Part shown: in pieces, positions 1 to 9,017 of the stretch | How positions within the stretch are numbered: position 1 is the first letter of the stretch | Layout: the number at the start of each line of letters is the position of its first letter | DNA from: Ezakiella coagulans | GTDB lineage: Bacteria; Bacillota; Clostridia; Tissierellales; Peptoniphilaceae | Length of the DNA stretch: 64,000 nt | Assembly: GCF_003096635.1 (NCBI RefSeq) | Contig: NZ_QEKV01000008.1 | Location: 16,474 to 80,473, forward strand | Reading direction: 5' to 3' | Notes under the pieces: generated by a model | The model's database searches: none | Told to the model about the DNA's origin: nothing | What the model saw: the letters and a program-made list of their open reading frames with translations, nothing else | Translations under genes and position numbers: made by a program

Positions 1-1352
1 ATTACATCAAGATGACATCCGCAAGTTCCATTCAAGAACTTTGTCAAAAATAAATTAATATGTCCTTTTAATGTCAAAGTATAATCTCTGATTTCTTCCG
101 CGGTTGGGTTTCCAAGCGTCACAGTTCTTGTGATATCGGTTGTACCTTCATAATATTGTCCACCTGAGTCTACAAGATAAAGTCCTTCCGCCTTTATTTC
201 AGAGTTGTTTTCATTTGATGCACTATAGTGTGCCATAGCTGCATTTGACTTGTATGCGGAAATAGTCTTAAATGATTCACTTATAAAACTTTCGTGTTCT
301 GCTCTTATTTCGTGGAGTTTTTCTTCCGCTTCAAATTCATTCAATTCTATCTTTCCCGCATTTGCCTTTATCCAACAAAGATAACGGCTGACAGCAGCTC
401 CATCAATGATATGTGCAAGTCTTTCATTTTCAACTTCAGTATCGTTTTTGATAGCCTTCATCATTGTTGTAGGAAGCATTTCATCAATTACTTTCGTATT
501 TTCAGATATAAGCTTGTATTGAAGTGCATTAATTTTGTCACCAGAAATATAACATGCATCATTTTTATCAAGAGCAACAAGTTCGTCATTAACACTTTCG
601 TACGGTGCGATTTTTACACCATTCTTTTGAAGATATCCCTTAACGCTCACGTCAATTTTATTTTCATCCACAAAAAGTGTGACATTGTGAGAATCAATCA
701 AAAGATAGCTTACAACAATCGGAGTATAAAGGTCATCTCTACCTCTTATATTAAGAGTGTACGCGATATCATCAAGAGTTGCCAAGAATAAATGAGTTGC
801 ACCCTTTTCTTCCATTTTTTCACGAATAATCCCGAGTCTTTTTGTTGGATTTTCACCGGTATATTCTTCATCCAAAATAAATGCTTTACCTGATGGAAGT
901 GGCGGTCTATCTTCCCAAAACTCACCTATCAAATCTTTCTCAAATTTAAAATTTGTTTTATCTCCCAACTTTTTAACAAGTTTTTGATACATTGAATATG
1001 GTGTTATTTCACCATTAAAGCCAACTGTCTCTCCCGGCTTTACATTCTTTTTCAACCATTCGTCATAGAAATCAACACCTTCAAGTCCCCATTTCATAAG
1101 TTTGAAATCAGAACCTTCTATTTGTTTTTCCGCTTGAACATGATATCTTCCATCCGCCCAAAGTAGTGCCTCATTCTGAGTAACAACAACAAATCCTGCA
1201 CTTCCTGTAAAACCCGTCATATATACTCTGGACTTATATCTGTCCAAAACATATTCGCTCATATGCGGATCTGACGTAGGTATTACAAAATAATCAATAC
1301 CTTCTCTCTCCATAAGACTTCTTAACTTTTCAAGTCGTTCTCTTCTATTCAT
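1..1352 (-). CDS. pepP: Xaa-Pro aminopeptidase (M24B, aminopeptidase P type), 3' end beyond window
   Basis: This leftward gene is cut by the window edge, so only about 450 N-terminal residues are visible. The start is the ATG at 1352 after GGAGGTTAAA. The protein begins MNRRERLEKLRSLMER and contains the creatinase-type N-terminal domain (ADGRYHVQAEKQ, about residue 70), a second such domain, and the beginning of the pita-bread peptidase domain. Near the cut end are two aspartates in the context VDSGGQYYEG and TTDITRTVTLG, which match the first two metal ligands of M24 enzymes; the His and two Glu ligands would lie outside. The family removes N-terminal residues preceding proline in cytoplasmic peptide turnover. 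The three-domain layout suggests a full length near 590 residues. It is the last visible gene of the operon starting at alr, 26 bases after tkt. Confidence 0.9.
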   Translation of the reverse strand, partial: MNRRERLEKLRSLMEREGIDYFVIPTSDPHMSEYVLDRYKSRVYMTGFTGSAGFVVVTQNEALLWADGRYHVQAEKQIEGSDFKLMKWGLEGVDFYDEWLKKNVKPGETVGFNGEITPYSMYQKLVKKLGDKTNFKFEKDLIGEFWEDRPPLPSGKAFILDEEYTGENPTKRLGIIREKMEEKGATHLFLATLDDIAYTLNIRGRDDLYTPIVVSYLLIDSHNVTLFVDENKIDVSVKGYLQKNGVKIAPYESVNDELVALDKNDACYISGDKINALQYKLISENTKVIDEMLPTTMMKAIKNDTEVENERLAHIIDGAAVSRYLCWIKANAGKIELNEFEAEEKLHEIRAEHESFISESFKTISAYKSNAAMAHYSASNENNSEIKAEGLYLVDSGGQYYEGTTDITRTVTLGNPTAEEIRDYTLTLKGHINLFLTKFLNGTCGCHLDV

Positions 1353-1378
1353 TTTAACCTCCATAATCCCTTATTAAA

Positions 1379-3340
1379 TTAATTTTCTTTTATGAATGAC
1401 TCCAATTTGTCTGCAATTTTTTCAGGAGTAAATCCGAAATGCTCAAAAAGTTCTGAGCCCGGTGCACTTGCTCCAAATCTGTCGAGGCCTATCTTGAGTC
1501 CACCTTTTGTATATTTGTCCCATCCGAATGTTGAAAGAGCTTCAACTGAAGCTGTCTTTACGCCACACGGTAAAACACTTTCTCTATATTCTTCGTCCTG
1601 TTCATCAAACAAATCCCATGAAGGCATTGATACAACACGAACTCCATATCCTTTGTCTTCAAGAATCTTAGAAGCTTCCATTGTAACTCCAACTTCCGAG
1701 CCGGTTGCGACTACAACAAGATCAAGTTTATCTTTTTCTGTTTTAGCAATATATGCACCATATTTTAAGTTTTCGCTTTCTATTTTTAAAGTTTCCAACT
1801 TTTGTCTCGATAAAATAAGAGCTGTCGGCTTTGTTGCCTTTTGTGCAACTTCCCATGCATATACAGTTTCATTAAAATCCGCAGGCCTTATAACCGAAAA
1901 ATTCGGCAAACTTCTAAGCATTGCCAAGTGTTCTATCGGTTCATGTGTAGGACCGTCTTCTCCAACCCCTATTGAGTCGTGTGTCAAAATATATGTGACC
2001 GGAAGGTTCATCAGTGCTGCAAGCCTCATTGCCGGCTTCATATAATCGCTGAAAACAAAGAACGTTGCACAGAACGGTTTAAGGCCTCCATGAAGAGCAA
2101 TTCCGTTTGAGATTGCAGCCATCGCAAACTCTCTTACGCCGAAGTGTATATTTCTTTCATTGTAATCGCTGGAACTTATAAATCCGCTATCTTTTATTTG
2201 ACTGTTGTTCGACGGACCCAAGTCTGCCGAACCTCCTATCATATTTGGAATAGCTTTTGCAACCTCTTGTAAAGCTGCACCGCTCGCACTTCTTGTTGCA
2301 TCTTTTTCCTTAGAATCTAGTAGTTTTGACAAATCCGCTTCATGTTTGAAGTGAATCCAATCAATATATTCTCTATATTTGTCAGGATTTTTACTTTCAT
2401 ATTCTTGAAGCTTTTTCTTATATTCATCGTAGACTTTTTTCTTTTCTTCTACGATTTTTGCTGCATTCTCTTTGACGTCTTCCGGAACTGTAAACTCTTC
2501 TGTTTCATTCCATTTAATTTTTTCAACCAACGCTTTTCTATTATCTTCGCCTATTGGTGCTCCATGAGACTTTTCAGAGCCTTCCACGCTTCCTGCACCG
2601 AATCCGATAACAGTTTTAACTTCAATAATTGATGGACGTTCGTCTTTCTTTGCATTTTCAATCGCTTCTTTTATTTTCTCTGTATCATTTCCATCTTCGA
2701 CTCTTTGAGTGTGCCATCCATAAGCTTCAAATCTCTTCAATGTGTCATCGTGGAATGTGATTTCCGTATTTCCTTCGATTGAAATATTATTTGAATCGTA
2801 TAAAACTATAAGACGACCTAATTTATGACTACCCGCAAAACTTGCAGCTTCGTGTGAAATGCCCTCCATGAGACATCCGTCTCCTACAAGAGCATAAGTG
2901 TAGTGATCCACCGGTGACCAGCCGTCAACAGTGAAATGTGATCTCATGTGTGCCTCAGCGAGTGCCATTCCAACAGCCATTGTAATCCCTTGTCCTAAAG
3001 GTCCTGTTGTTGCATCAACCCCATCAGTGTCTCCATACTCAGGATGTCCTGGAGTTTTTGATCCCCATTGTCTGAAATTCTTAATATCGTCAATGCTTAC
3101 ATCAAATCCGAACAAATTTAATAAACTGTAAAGTATAGCACTTCCATGACCTGCACTAAGTACAAATCTGTCTCTGTTAATCCACTTCGGCTTTTCAGGA
3201 TTAAAATTCAAAAAATCCTTATAAAGTGTGTAGAGCATTGGTGCTGAACCGAGCGGTAAACCCGGGTGCCCCGACTTTGCCTTCTCAATCATATCAACCG
3301 ATAGCATTCTTAGTGAACTAATAGTTTTGTTATCAATCAT
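1379..3340 (-). CDS. tkt: transketolase
   Basis: A full-length 653-residue transketolase, which moves two-carbon units between sugar phosphates with thiamine diphosphate in the non-oxidative pentose phosphate pathway. Visible signatures are the N-terminal substrate His context (AKSGHPGLPLGSAP, residue about 25), the thiamine-binding stretch GDGCLMEGISHEAAS (about residue 152), the catalytic Glu in FGVREFAMAAISNG (about 405) and the C-terminal domain with FGASAPGSELFEHFG. The start ATG at 3340 follows GGAGGAAAATA and overlaps tagA by 8 bases, so the two are probably translationally coupled. Erythrose-4-phosphate made here is a precursor for the shikimate operon at 33.5-41.6 kb. Placement behind cell-wall polymer genes is unusual but may only reflect operon packing. 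Confidence 0.97.
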   Translation of the reverse strand: MIDNKTISSLRMLSVDMIEKAKSGHPGLPLGSAPMLYTLYKDFLNFNPEKPKWINRDRFVLSAGHGSAILYSLLNLFGFDVSIDDIKNFRQWGSKTPGHPEYGDTDGVDATTGPLGQGITMAVGMALAEAHMRSHFTVDGWSPVDHYTYALVGDGCLMEGISHEAASFAGSHKLGRLIVLYDSNNISIEGNTEITFHDDTLKRFEAYGWHTQRVEDGNDTEKIKEAIENAKKDERPSIIEVKTVIGFGAGSVEGSEKSHGAPIGEDNRKALVEKIKWNETEEFTVPEDVKENAAKIVEEKKKVYDEYKKKLQEYESKNPDKYREYIDWIHFKHEADLSKLLDSKEKDATRSASGAALQEVAKAIPNMIGGSADLGPSNNSQIKDSGFISSSDYNERNIHFGVREFAMAAISNGIALHGGLKPFCATFFVFSDYMKPAMRLAALMNLPVTYILTHDSIGVGEDGPTHEPIEHLAMLRSLPNFSVIRPADFNETVYAWEVAQKATKPTALILSRQKLETLKIESENLKYGAYIAKTEKDKLDLVVVATGSEVGVTMEASKILEDKGYGVRVVSMPSWDLFDEQDEEYRESVLPCGVKTASVEALSTFGWDKYTKGGLKIGLDRFGASAPGSELFEHFGFTPEKIADKLESFIKEN

Positions 3341-4079
3341 TATTTTCCTCCATAAAACAACTATTTTTAGTAAAAACTATTTTCCATAAAAACACAGGTA
3401 TAACAACTTGTCTTTTAATTCTACCCGGGTCTTTTACCAACCTATAAAACCATTCAAGCCCCACCTTTTGCATCCAACGCGGTGCTCTTTTAACCTCTCC
3501 GCTCATGACGTCAAGACTGCCGCCACAAGCAATTGAAACCTTCGGCACTTGAGTTTTTGTAAGGAATATTTCCTGCTTTGGAAAACCCATTGCCGCAATC
3601 AATAAATCCGGTTTTGTTTCTTCAATATCTTTTAAGATCTGCCCCTCTTCAGAAAACCCATCTTTAAAATACCCATTATGTTGACCTTTTACAACAATAT
3701 TCGGAAATTTCTCCTTAATATTGATAATTGCCTTTTGAAGAATCTCATCCTTAGCGCCGACAAAATAAACTGAATAACAATTGTCGTCAGCTATTTTAAG
3801 AAGTCTTTCAAGCGTTTCAATTCCAGTTTGTCGCTTTTCTCCATTCACGCCCTTAAGTTTCTCGGCAATTTTTATTCCGATTCCATCTTTCAAAACAAGT
3901 GAGGAATTATTTATCATATTCCTCAAACTGTCACTTTTGTTCGCCGCCATTACTATTTCCGGATTTGGTGTCACAATTCTCAGATTCGACTCACTCATAA
4001 ATGCATTTTCCAGAATATTTAAAAGTTCATCGTCAGATATATTTGAAAACTTTATATTTAAAACATTCACTTTATTCAT
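3333..4079 (-). CDS. tagA: WecG/TagA/CpsF family N-acetylmannosaminyltransferase
   Basis: A 248-residue glycosyltransferase of the WecG/TagA/CpsF (GT26) family. These enzymes add ManNAc to undecaprenyl-PP-GlcNAc at the cytoplasmic membrane face in making teichoic acid linkage units or secondary cell-wall polymers. Diagnostic segments are TPNPEIVMAANKS (about 36), VYFVGAKDEI (about 95), PDLLIAAMGFPKQEIF (about 151) and a C-terminal RAPRWMQKVGLEWFYRL (about 195). The ATG at 4079 was preferred over an upstream non-ATG start because it overlaps the csaB-fusion stop by 8 bases, as seen at other junctions in this operon. Together with the neighbouring CsaB domain it suggests assembly of a pyruvylated ManNAc-containing wall polymer, which is an inference from context. 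Confidence 0.93.
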   Translation of the reverse strand: MNKVNVLNIKFSNISDDELLNILENAFMSESNLRIVTPNPEIVMAANKSDSLRNMINNSSLVLKDGIGIKIAEKLKGVNGEKRQTGIETLERLLKIADDNCYSVYFVGAKDEILQKAIINIKEKFPNIVVKGQHNGYFKDGFSEEGQILKDIEETKPDLLIAAMGFPKQEIFLTKTQVPKVSIACGGSLDVMSGEVKRAPRWMQKVGLEWFYRLVKDPGRIKRQVVIPVFLWKIVFTKNSCFMEENND

Positions 4080-6264
4080 CAAAATCACCCAAAATTTCCA
4101 AAACTTCCTCCGCATTTTGCCTTGCAAGCGACTGTCTCTTTCTCTCGTCTTTGCTTATATTTTCAAGATATTCGTCATCTTTTTCAAATGCATCAATTCT
4201 TTCATATAAATCATCTACTGTGAAATTATTTATATCGACAATATACTTCGAACCTATATCTTTCATAAACCCATCAACTTTTGGGTCATAGCTTAATGCA
4301 AACGGTTTTGTTTCAACCGCAACCGAATATATAAGTCCATGTAATCTCATCGAAACAACTTCCTTTGCCGCCGAAATAATTCCCATAAGTGTTCTAACAC
4401 TCATCTCATCGTAGTATGCGTAAAGATTTTCGTGGCTAAGCTTTGACTCGAGTTTCTTTAAAACATCCGTGTCTTTTGAGAGGTGCATTGGGAGAAGTAG
4501 AACTTTATGTCCGTCGTCCATAAACCGCTTCATTGCCACCGAAATCTTTTCGATAAATTCATCTTCCTTAGCCCAAGGTCTAAGATTTAAAACCATAAAG
4601 TCGCCTTCAAGCCCGATTTTATTTAAAATAACTCTCGCTTCATCCATATCCGGTTTCAATAAAAATACCGGATCAGAACGAAGTTTCATATCTTCTTCTT
4701 TTAATCCTATATTCACAAGGTATTTAAACGAATCTTCATCACGAAGCGAAATATAATCCACATTTTTCAATGTCTTCTTCGTCAAATACCTATTGAACTT
4801 TTTATTTATCGGCCCCACTCCGTTTGCATAAATAACTGTCTTCTTTTTAAAACGCTTGCTGAGTGCAATCACAAAAAGATAATACCACAAGCTTCTCGAA
4901 CTTGTTATATCCTGCAAAAGGCTGCCACCTCCGCTCACAAGCATTTCTGAGGATTTCATCGCCTTTATAAGTTTTGGAAGGCTAAATCTGTAGACGCTTA
5001 AAAGATCGTAAACCTCACTTGTCTTTATCGGATTATTGCTCAAAACCTTCAGTTTCAAATAAGGATTTATTGATTTTATCTCGGATGTGATAGCTTCCAA
5101 AATTGCATCGTCACCTTGATTGTCGAAACCGTAAAAGCCCGAAAATAAAATTGTCTTGTCAAGAATCGCACGTTTATATATTCTTATATGCGTTTTCGCC
5201 ATACTTATGGCGCTGTATTTTTCTTTTATAAGCTCATTAAGATTTTCCCCCATTTTTATTCGAAGAGCTTCATCTTGTTTGAGCTTGATTAATTTTTTTG
5301 CAAAATCTTTATAGTCGCCGCTTTTAAAAGTGTATCCCGAAAAATCATCTTTTATAATGCTCGGAATGCCGCCAACCGCACTTGCAACCATCGGTTTCTT
5401 AAGCTTTCCACCCTCCAAAATTACGTATGGAAAGCTTTCCGATAGCGATGTAAGTGTATTTATTTTAATGGCATTTAAAAATGAAAAAGGATCTTTTATT
5501 TCGCCCAAGAAATGTACATTCTTTTCAATCCCCAGTTCTTTTGTAAGTACTACAAGTTCCTCTTTATGTCCGCCGTCGCCACCTATAAGAAAATCTGCAT
5601 TTTCAACTTTTAAAAATTCCGCAGCACCTCTCAAAAAAGTCTTGTGGTCCTTCACTTCGTCAAGACGAGCTAAAATTCCAATTTTAAAACTATTCGAGTC
5701 AAGATTGTATCTTTTACAAAATTCTTCATTTGAAACACAATTCTCTTCCTTATTCAAATCGATTCCATTGTAAACAACGTCAATATTCTTGTCTGTAAAT
5801 CCTCTCTCAAGGAGCATATTCTTAAAATTATCCGATACGGCAATAAAGTTTTTAAATTTTTTCAGTGCTAAATAGTTCAGATTCTTAAAGATAAGTTGTT
5901 TATAAAACACACCTTTAAAATCGAGTCTATAGTCCGAATGCACAGTCGTAATAAATGGAACGTCAACTTTTTTTCTCAAAAAAAACGCAATAAAATTAGC
6001 CCTTGCTCCATGGCAATGGACTAATTCAATGTTTTGTTCCTTAATAAATTCCGCCAATTTATCGATAACTGATAAATCAAATCTGGATTTTTGTAAAAAA
6101 AGTTTGGTAGGAATTCCCAAAGATTTGGCTTCATCCAAAAAAACATCATCAATAAATACACCTAAAGTCACATCGATTTCTTCTTTAAGTGCACTTAAAA
6201 GAGCCATAATATGAGTTTTTGCACCACCGGTATCGCCACCGCTGATGAGATGAAACACCTTCAT
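4072..6264 (-). CDS. csaB: GT4 glycosyltransferase fused to CsaB polysaccharide pyruvyltransferase
   Basis: A 730-residue two-domain protein. Residues 1 to about 365 form a GT-B, GT4-type glycosyltransferase: N-terminal [18 protein letters not shown], a HCHGARANF loop, the sugar-nucleotide region FLIGGDGGHKEEL and the E-x7-E motif in ESFPYVILEGG. From about residue 370 a complete polysaccharide pyruvyltransferase begins (FSGFYGFDNQGDDAIL, then LVSGGGSLLQD, SMRLHGLIYSV). CsaB enzymes transfer pyruvate from PEP to ManNAc of secondary cell-wall polymer, the ligand of SLH-domain surface proteins; in most Firmicutes CsaB is a separate protein of about 360 residues. ATG at 6264 shares one base with the preceding TAA (TAATG). 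Both halves look intact, so it probably performs two consecutive steps of one polymer pathway together with the adjacent TagA. Confidence 0.92.
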   Translation of the reverse strand: MKVFHLISGGDTGGAKTHIMALLSALKEEIDVTLGVFIDDVFLDEAKSLGIPTKLFLQKSRFDLSVIDKLAEFIKEQNIELVHCHGARANFIAFFLRKKVDVPFITTVHSDYRLDFKGVFYKQLIFKNLNYLALKKFKNFIAVSDNFKNMLLERGFTDKNIDVVYNGIDLNKEENCVSNEEFCKRYNLDSNSFKIGILARLDEVKDHKTFLRGAAEFLKVENADFLIGGDGGHKEELVVLTKELGIEKNVHFLGEIKDPFSFLNAIKINTLTSLSESFPYVILEGGKLKKPMVASAVGGIPSIIKDDFSGYTFKSGDYKDFAKKLIKLKQDEALRIKMGENLNELIKEKYSAISMAKTHIRIYKRAILDKTILFSGFYGFDNQGDDAILEAITSEIKSINPYLKLKVLSNNPIKTSEVYDLLSVYRFSLPKLIKAMKSSEMLVSGGGSLLQDITSSRSLWYYLFVIALSKRFKKKTVIYANGVGPINKKFNRYLTKKTLKNVDYISLRDEDSFKYLVNIGLKEEDMKLRSDPVFLLKPDMDEARVILNKIGLEGDFMVLNLRPWAKEDEFIEKISVAMKRFMDDGHKVLLLPMHLSKDTDVLKKLESKLSHENLYAYYDEMSVRTLMGIISAAKEVVSMRLHGLIYSVAVETKPFALSYDPKVDGFMKDIGSKYIVDINNFTVDDLYERIDAFEKDDEYLENISKDERKRQSLARQNAEEVLEILGDFDE

Positions 6265-7214
6265 TAATAGATTTCCCCCTCTATAGGTTGTAAGTACCAA
6301 TTGTTTATATTCTTTATGTCAAAGTCGACATTTCTTTTCTTTGCAACAAACGGTATTGAGCTTCTTGCAAAACTGAATCCCAATCTTTTTAGAGATGTAC
6401 TATATACCGAGTTTTGCCAAATGCCTACAAGCGAAACTTCTCTTTCCCTGCCAATTTCGACGAGTTTTGAAATTAACGCCTCAAATGAAACTTCGTCTTT
6501 TGCAAAAATATCCATTGTCATATAATATTTTATATCGTTTCGTTCAATGAATCTATATATTAAATATCCGGAAAACTCGCCACTCGTTTTTGCGACCAAA
6601 ATTTCACAATCGCCCCAATGTTTGAGTCTTTTTGAAAGAAAATCTGTCGTCCTTTTTGTATAAATTTTTCCGCTAGAGATTGTTTCGTCTCCTAAATTTT
6701 CTATGTCCCCTAAATTTTTTGTCTCAGATACTTCCACTCCTGATATGTCAAGTGTCTTCGAACGTTTATCACGAATTTTATTAATAAAAGAAACAATTGT
6801 GCCAAGTATGGAATGCCCCTGCATTATGTCGGAAGAATTTAAAATCTTTGCAAACACTTGTACTTCGCCTACGATTGAGTAATCTTGTTTATCGACCAAA
6901 TTCAAAAGTTCATATTGAAGCGGAAAGCCGTAGAACAAATCAATGTCCCCGTTTTCCTTTTCAAACTCCTTATAAAGTGCCGTAAAAATTCCTTGCTTTC
7001 TTTTTTCTTCGGCAACTGCATTGTCGAGCATAAAACCGCCATTAATTTCACCCACCGGTGACAGAAGAACTCTCTTGTCGCATCCAAGATGAGCAATCGC
7101 CTTTCCATCCTCTTCTACATATTTATGAACCGGATTTGTATATCTCGACTCAAATTCATCCACGCTTTCAAACTTCAACGTTTCTTTAATTAAGTCAATT
7201 GCGTTTTCGTTCAT
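6264..7214 (-). CDS. GNAT family N-acetyltransferase (316 aa)
   Basis: A 316-residue protein with a GNAT fold in its N-terminal half: the acetyl-CoA-binding motif A reads [20 protein letters not shown] at about residues 64-83, preceded by a beta-strand region ending in GGFML. The C-terminal half is a second GNAT-like portion ([17 protein letters not shown], then [14 protein letters not shown]), typical of two-lobed acetyltransferases. The substrate cannot be read from sequence. ATG at 7214 overlaps the mazF stop as ATGA, and the gene ends in TAATG with the csaB fusion. Position between mazF and cell-wall genes could mean acylation of a wall-polymer precursor, but this is speculative. Confidence 0.8.
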   Translation of the reverse strand: MNENAIDLIKETLKFESVDEFESRYTNPVHKYVEEDGKAIAHLGCDKRVLLSPVGEINGGFMLDNAVAEEKRKQGIFTALYKEFEKENGDIDLFYGFPLQYELLNLVDKQDYSIVGEVQVFAKILNSSDIMQGHSILGTIVSFINKIRDKRSKTLDISGVEVSETKNLGDIENLGDETISSGKIYTKRTTDFLSKRLKHWGDCEILVAKTSGEFSGYLIYRFIERNDIKYYMTMDIFAKDEVSFEALISKLVEIGREREVSLVGIWQNSVYSTSLKRLGFSFARSSIPFVAKKRNVDFDIKNINNWYLQPIEGEIY

Positions 7215-7753
7215 TTTGCCTCCAAACTCAAACTTATTCTTAGAGCTTCGTCAATCTTTTTCAATAAATCGTCCGGAAGTCGCCCTATTTTATCCTTAAG
7301 CCTCTTTTTATCTATAGTTCTTACCTGCTCCAACAGAATCACCGATTCTTTCGGCAATCCGCAATTCTTGTCTCCGACTTTCACATGTGTCGGTAGATTC
7401 GTCTTGTTTTTTACAGACGTTATCGCTGCAACAATTGTAGTCGGCGAAAACTTGTTTCCAACGTCATTTTGAACGATAAGAACAGGTCTAACTCCACCCT
7501 GTTCGCTTCCTATTACCGGAGATAAATCCGCATAAAGAAGATCGCCTCTTGAAATAGACTTATCATCCTTTTGATTTTCCTTTTTGGAAAACGGACTCTT
7601 GTTATCACTCTGACCGTCGGTGTTTTTCTTAAACTTTATAGACGGATTCGAGTGCATACCGACTGAAGAATTAGAATTTTTATTTGTATTCTCCGCACGG
7701 TTGACATCTTCAAAAGATTCTTTTTTATTTGCTAAATCATTGTTTTTATTCAT
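7211..7753 (-). CDS. mazF: MazF/EndoA-type endoribonuclease toxin with long N-terminal extension
   Basis: A 180-residue protein whose residues 67-180 are a clear MazF/PemK toxin closely resembling B. subtilis Endo[40 protein letters not shown] and [17 protein letters not shown]. MazF toxins cut single-stranded mRNA at short sequences. Residues 1-66 are an unusual low-complexity stretch rich in Asn, Lys, Ser and Asp (for example NTNKNSNSS) that ordinary MazF proteins of about 115 residues lack. The ATG at 7753 is used because it shares a base with the alr stop (TAATG). B. subtilis has alr, antitoxin ndoAI, then ndoA; here no antitoxin ORF fits between alr and mazF. Either the antitoxin is elsewhere, the extension substitutes for it, or control is by another route. 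Confidence 0.93.
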   Translation of the reverse strand: MNKNNDLANKKESFEDVNRAENTNKNSNSSVGMHSNPSIKFKKNTDGQSDNKSPFSKKENQKDDKSISRGDLLYADLSPVIGSEQGGVRPVLIVQNDVGNKFSPTTIVAAITSVKNKTNLPTHVKVGDKNCGLPKESVILLEQVRTIDKKRLKDKIGRLPDDLLKKIDEALRISLSLEAK

Positions 7754-8916
7754 TATAAATAGTTGATTATTTGAGAGATTTCGCCGTCTTTGATATATAC
7801 TCGAGGTATTCTGCGAGAAATCGAGCACATAACTTCGTAGTGAATTGTTCCCATCATCTTTGCCATGTCAGTTAAATCGGTGTCATTTTTACCGTGACCG
7901 AAAATAACAACTTCATCACCAATCTTTACATCGTCGATATCCGTAACATCAACCATAAATTGATCCATACAAATCGAACCTATCGATGGTGCTTTTATAT
8001 CGTTCACCGTAACCATGAGTTTATTCGACAAAAGCCTTGAAATGCCATCTGCATATCCGAGTGGAATTGTTGCAACCTTTGTAATTCTTCTCGTCACATA
8101 AGAATGACCATAACTTATGCCACTTCCTTCAGGAAGAACTTTCAAGTTACTTATTAGAGCTTTCAAAGTCATAAGCGGTCTCAAATCCATCTTGTGCGGA
8201 ATGTCCGGGTCAGGCAAATAGCCGTACATAATGATGCCAGGTCTCACATAATCCAAATCATATTCCGGATAGTCGATAATAGCTCCCGAATTTGAAATGT
8301 GCCTTTTTAACTTTTTACCGCTTGCAGATTCAATGCTATTTACAAATGAATCAAAAATTTCGTACTGCTTTCTCGTGTTTCCTTGGTCATTTGGAACGTC
8401 TGCAGTTGCAAAATGGCTGAAAATACCTTCGCAAATGATGTTCTTCATTTCAAGAATTTTTAAAATTCTTTCAAATGCAACCGTTCCCGGTAAAAAACCG
8501 ATTCTGCTCATTCCTGTATCAACTTTAATGTGAATTTTCGCTTTTTTATTTAATTCTGCCGCACATTCATCTATAAGCTTTGCCTGTTCATAATCATATA
8601 CAGTCATGTCCAAATTGTTTTCAATAGCACCTTTAATTTCCGAATCCCTGATATAATTTAAAAGAAGTATTGGATCTGTGATTCCGGCTTTCCTTAGCTC
8701 AAGTCCTTCTGATAAAATTGAAACACAAAATCTATGAACTCCAAGTGTATTTAATTCTCGAGCAACTGTGACTGCATCGTGGTTATAAGCATTTGCCTTA
8801 ATAACCGCCATAATTTCGCTACCCGGTTTTACACTTTCCTTAATAGTATGTATGTTGTGTTTAAGATTATCCAAATTTATCTCAAGCCAACATGGGCGTA
8901 TCTCATCAAAATTCAT
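7753..8916 (-). CDS. alr: alanine racemase
   Basis: A 387-residue PLP-dependent alanine racemase supplying D-alanine for peptidoglycan and wall polymers. The PLP lysine lies in [13 protein letters not shown] (about residue 40), where most family members have AYGHG. The barrel continues with [21 protein letters not shown] and [10 protein letters not shown]. The catalytic tyrosine is in [12 protein letters not shown] (about 267) and the C-terminal domain has [12 protein letters not shown] and IGDEVVIFG. The start ATG at 8916 follows AGGAGGAGCAAG, and a minus-strand TTGTAT-17-TATAAT promoter lies at 8948-8976. It is the first gene of the operon running left to pepP, and the alr-mazF order is as in bacilli except that the antitoxin is missing. 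Confidence 0.97.
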   Translation of the reverse strand: MNFDEIRPCWLEINLDNLKHNIHTIKESVKPGSEIMAVIKANAYNHDAVTVARELNTLGVHRFCVSILSEGLELRKAGITDPILLLNYIRDSEIKGAIENNLDMTVYDYEQAKLIDECAAELNKKAKIHIKVDTGMSRIGFLPGTVAFERILKILEMKNIICEGIFSHFATADVPNDQGNTRKQYEIFDSFVNSIESASGKKLKRHISNSGAIIDYPEYDLDYVRPGIIMYGYLPDPDIPHKMDLRPLMTLKALISNLKVLPEGSGISYGHSYVTRRITKVATIPLGYADGISRLLSNKLMVTVNDIKAPSIGSICMDQFMVDVTDIDDVKIGDEVVIFGHGKNDTDLTDMAKMMGTIHYEVMCSISRRIPRVYIKDGEISQIINYL

Positions 8917-8947
8917 CTTGCTCCTCCTTTCTTAATCACTAACTTGA

Positions 8948-8989
8948 ATTATACCACATTTTGTAATTTAATACAATTATGGGTATAAA
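8948..8989. promoter_or_regulatory. overlapping divergent promoters of alr and the HD-GNAT gene
   Basis: Minus strand: TTGTAT (8971-8976) and TATAAT (8948-8953) with a 17-base spacer, driving alr. Plus strand: TTGTAA (8961-8966) and TATAAA (8984-8989) with a 17-base spacer, driving the HD-GNAT gene. The two RNA polymerase footprints overlap almost completely, so the promoters should compete. Confidence 0.7.
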
Positions 8990-9017
8990 ATAAATATCGA
9001 ATAAATTGGAGGTAAAT

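Noticed and set aside
294..791. 165-codon plus-strand ORF
   Set aside because: It lies antisense within pepP, has Phe/Ile-rich composition and no ribosome binding site; a frame shadow.
1392..2045. 217-codon plus-strand ORF
   Set aside because: Antisense shadow of tkt; no recognisable domain.
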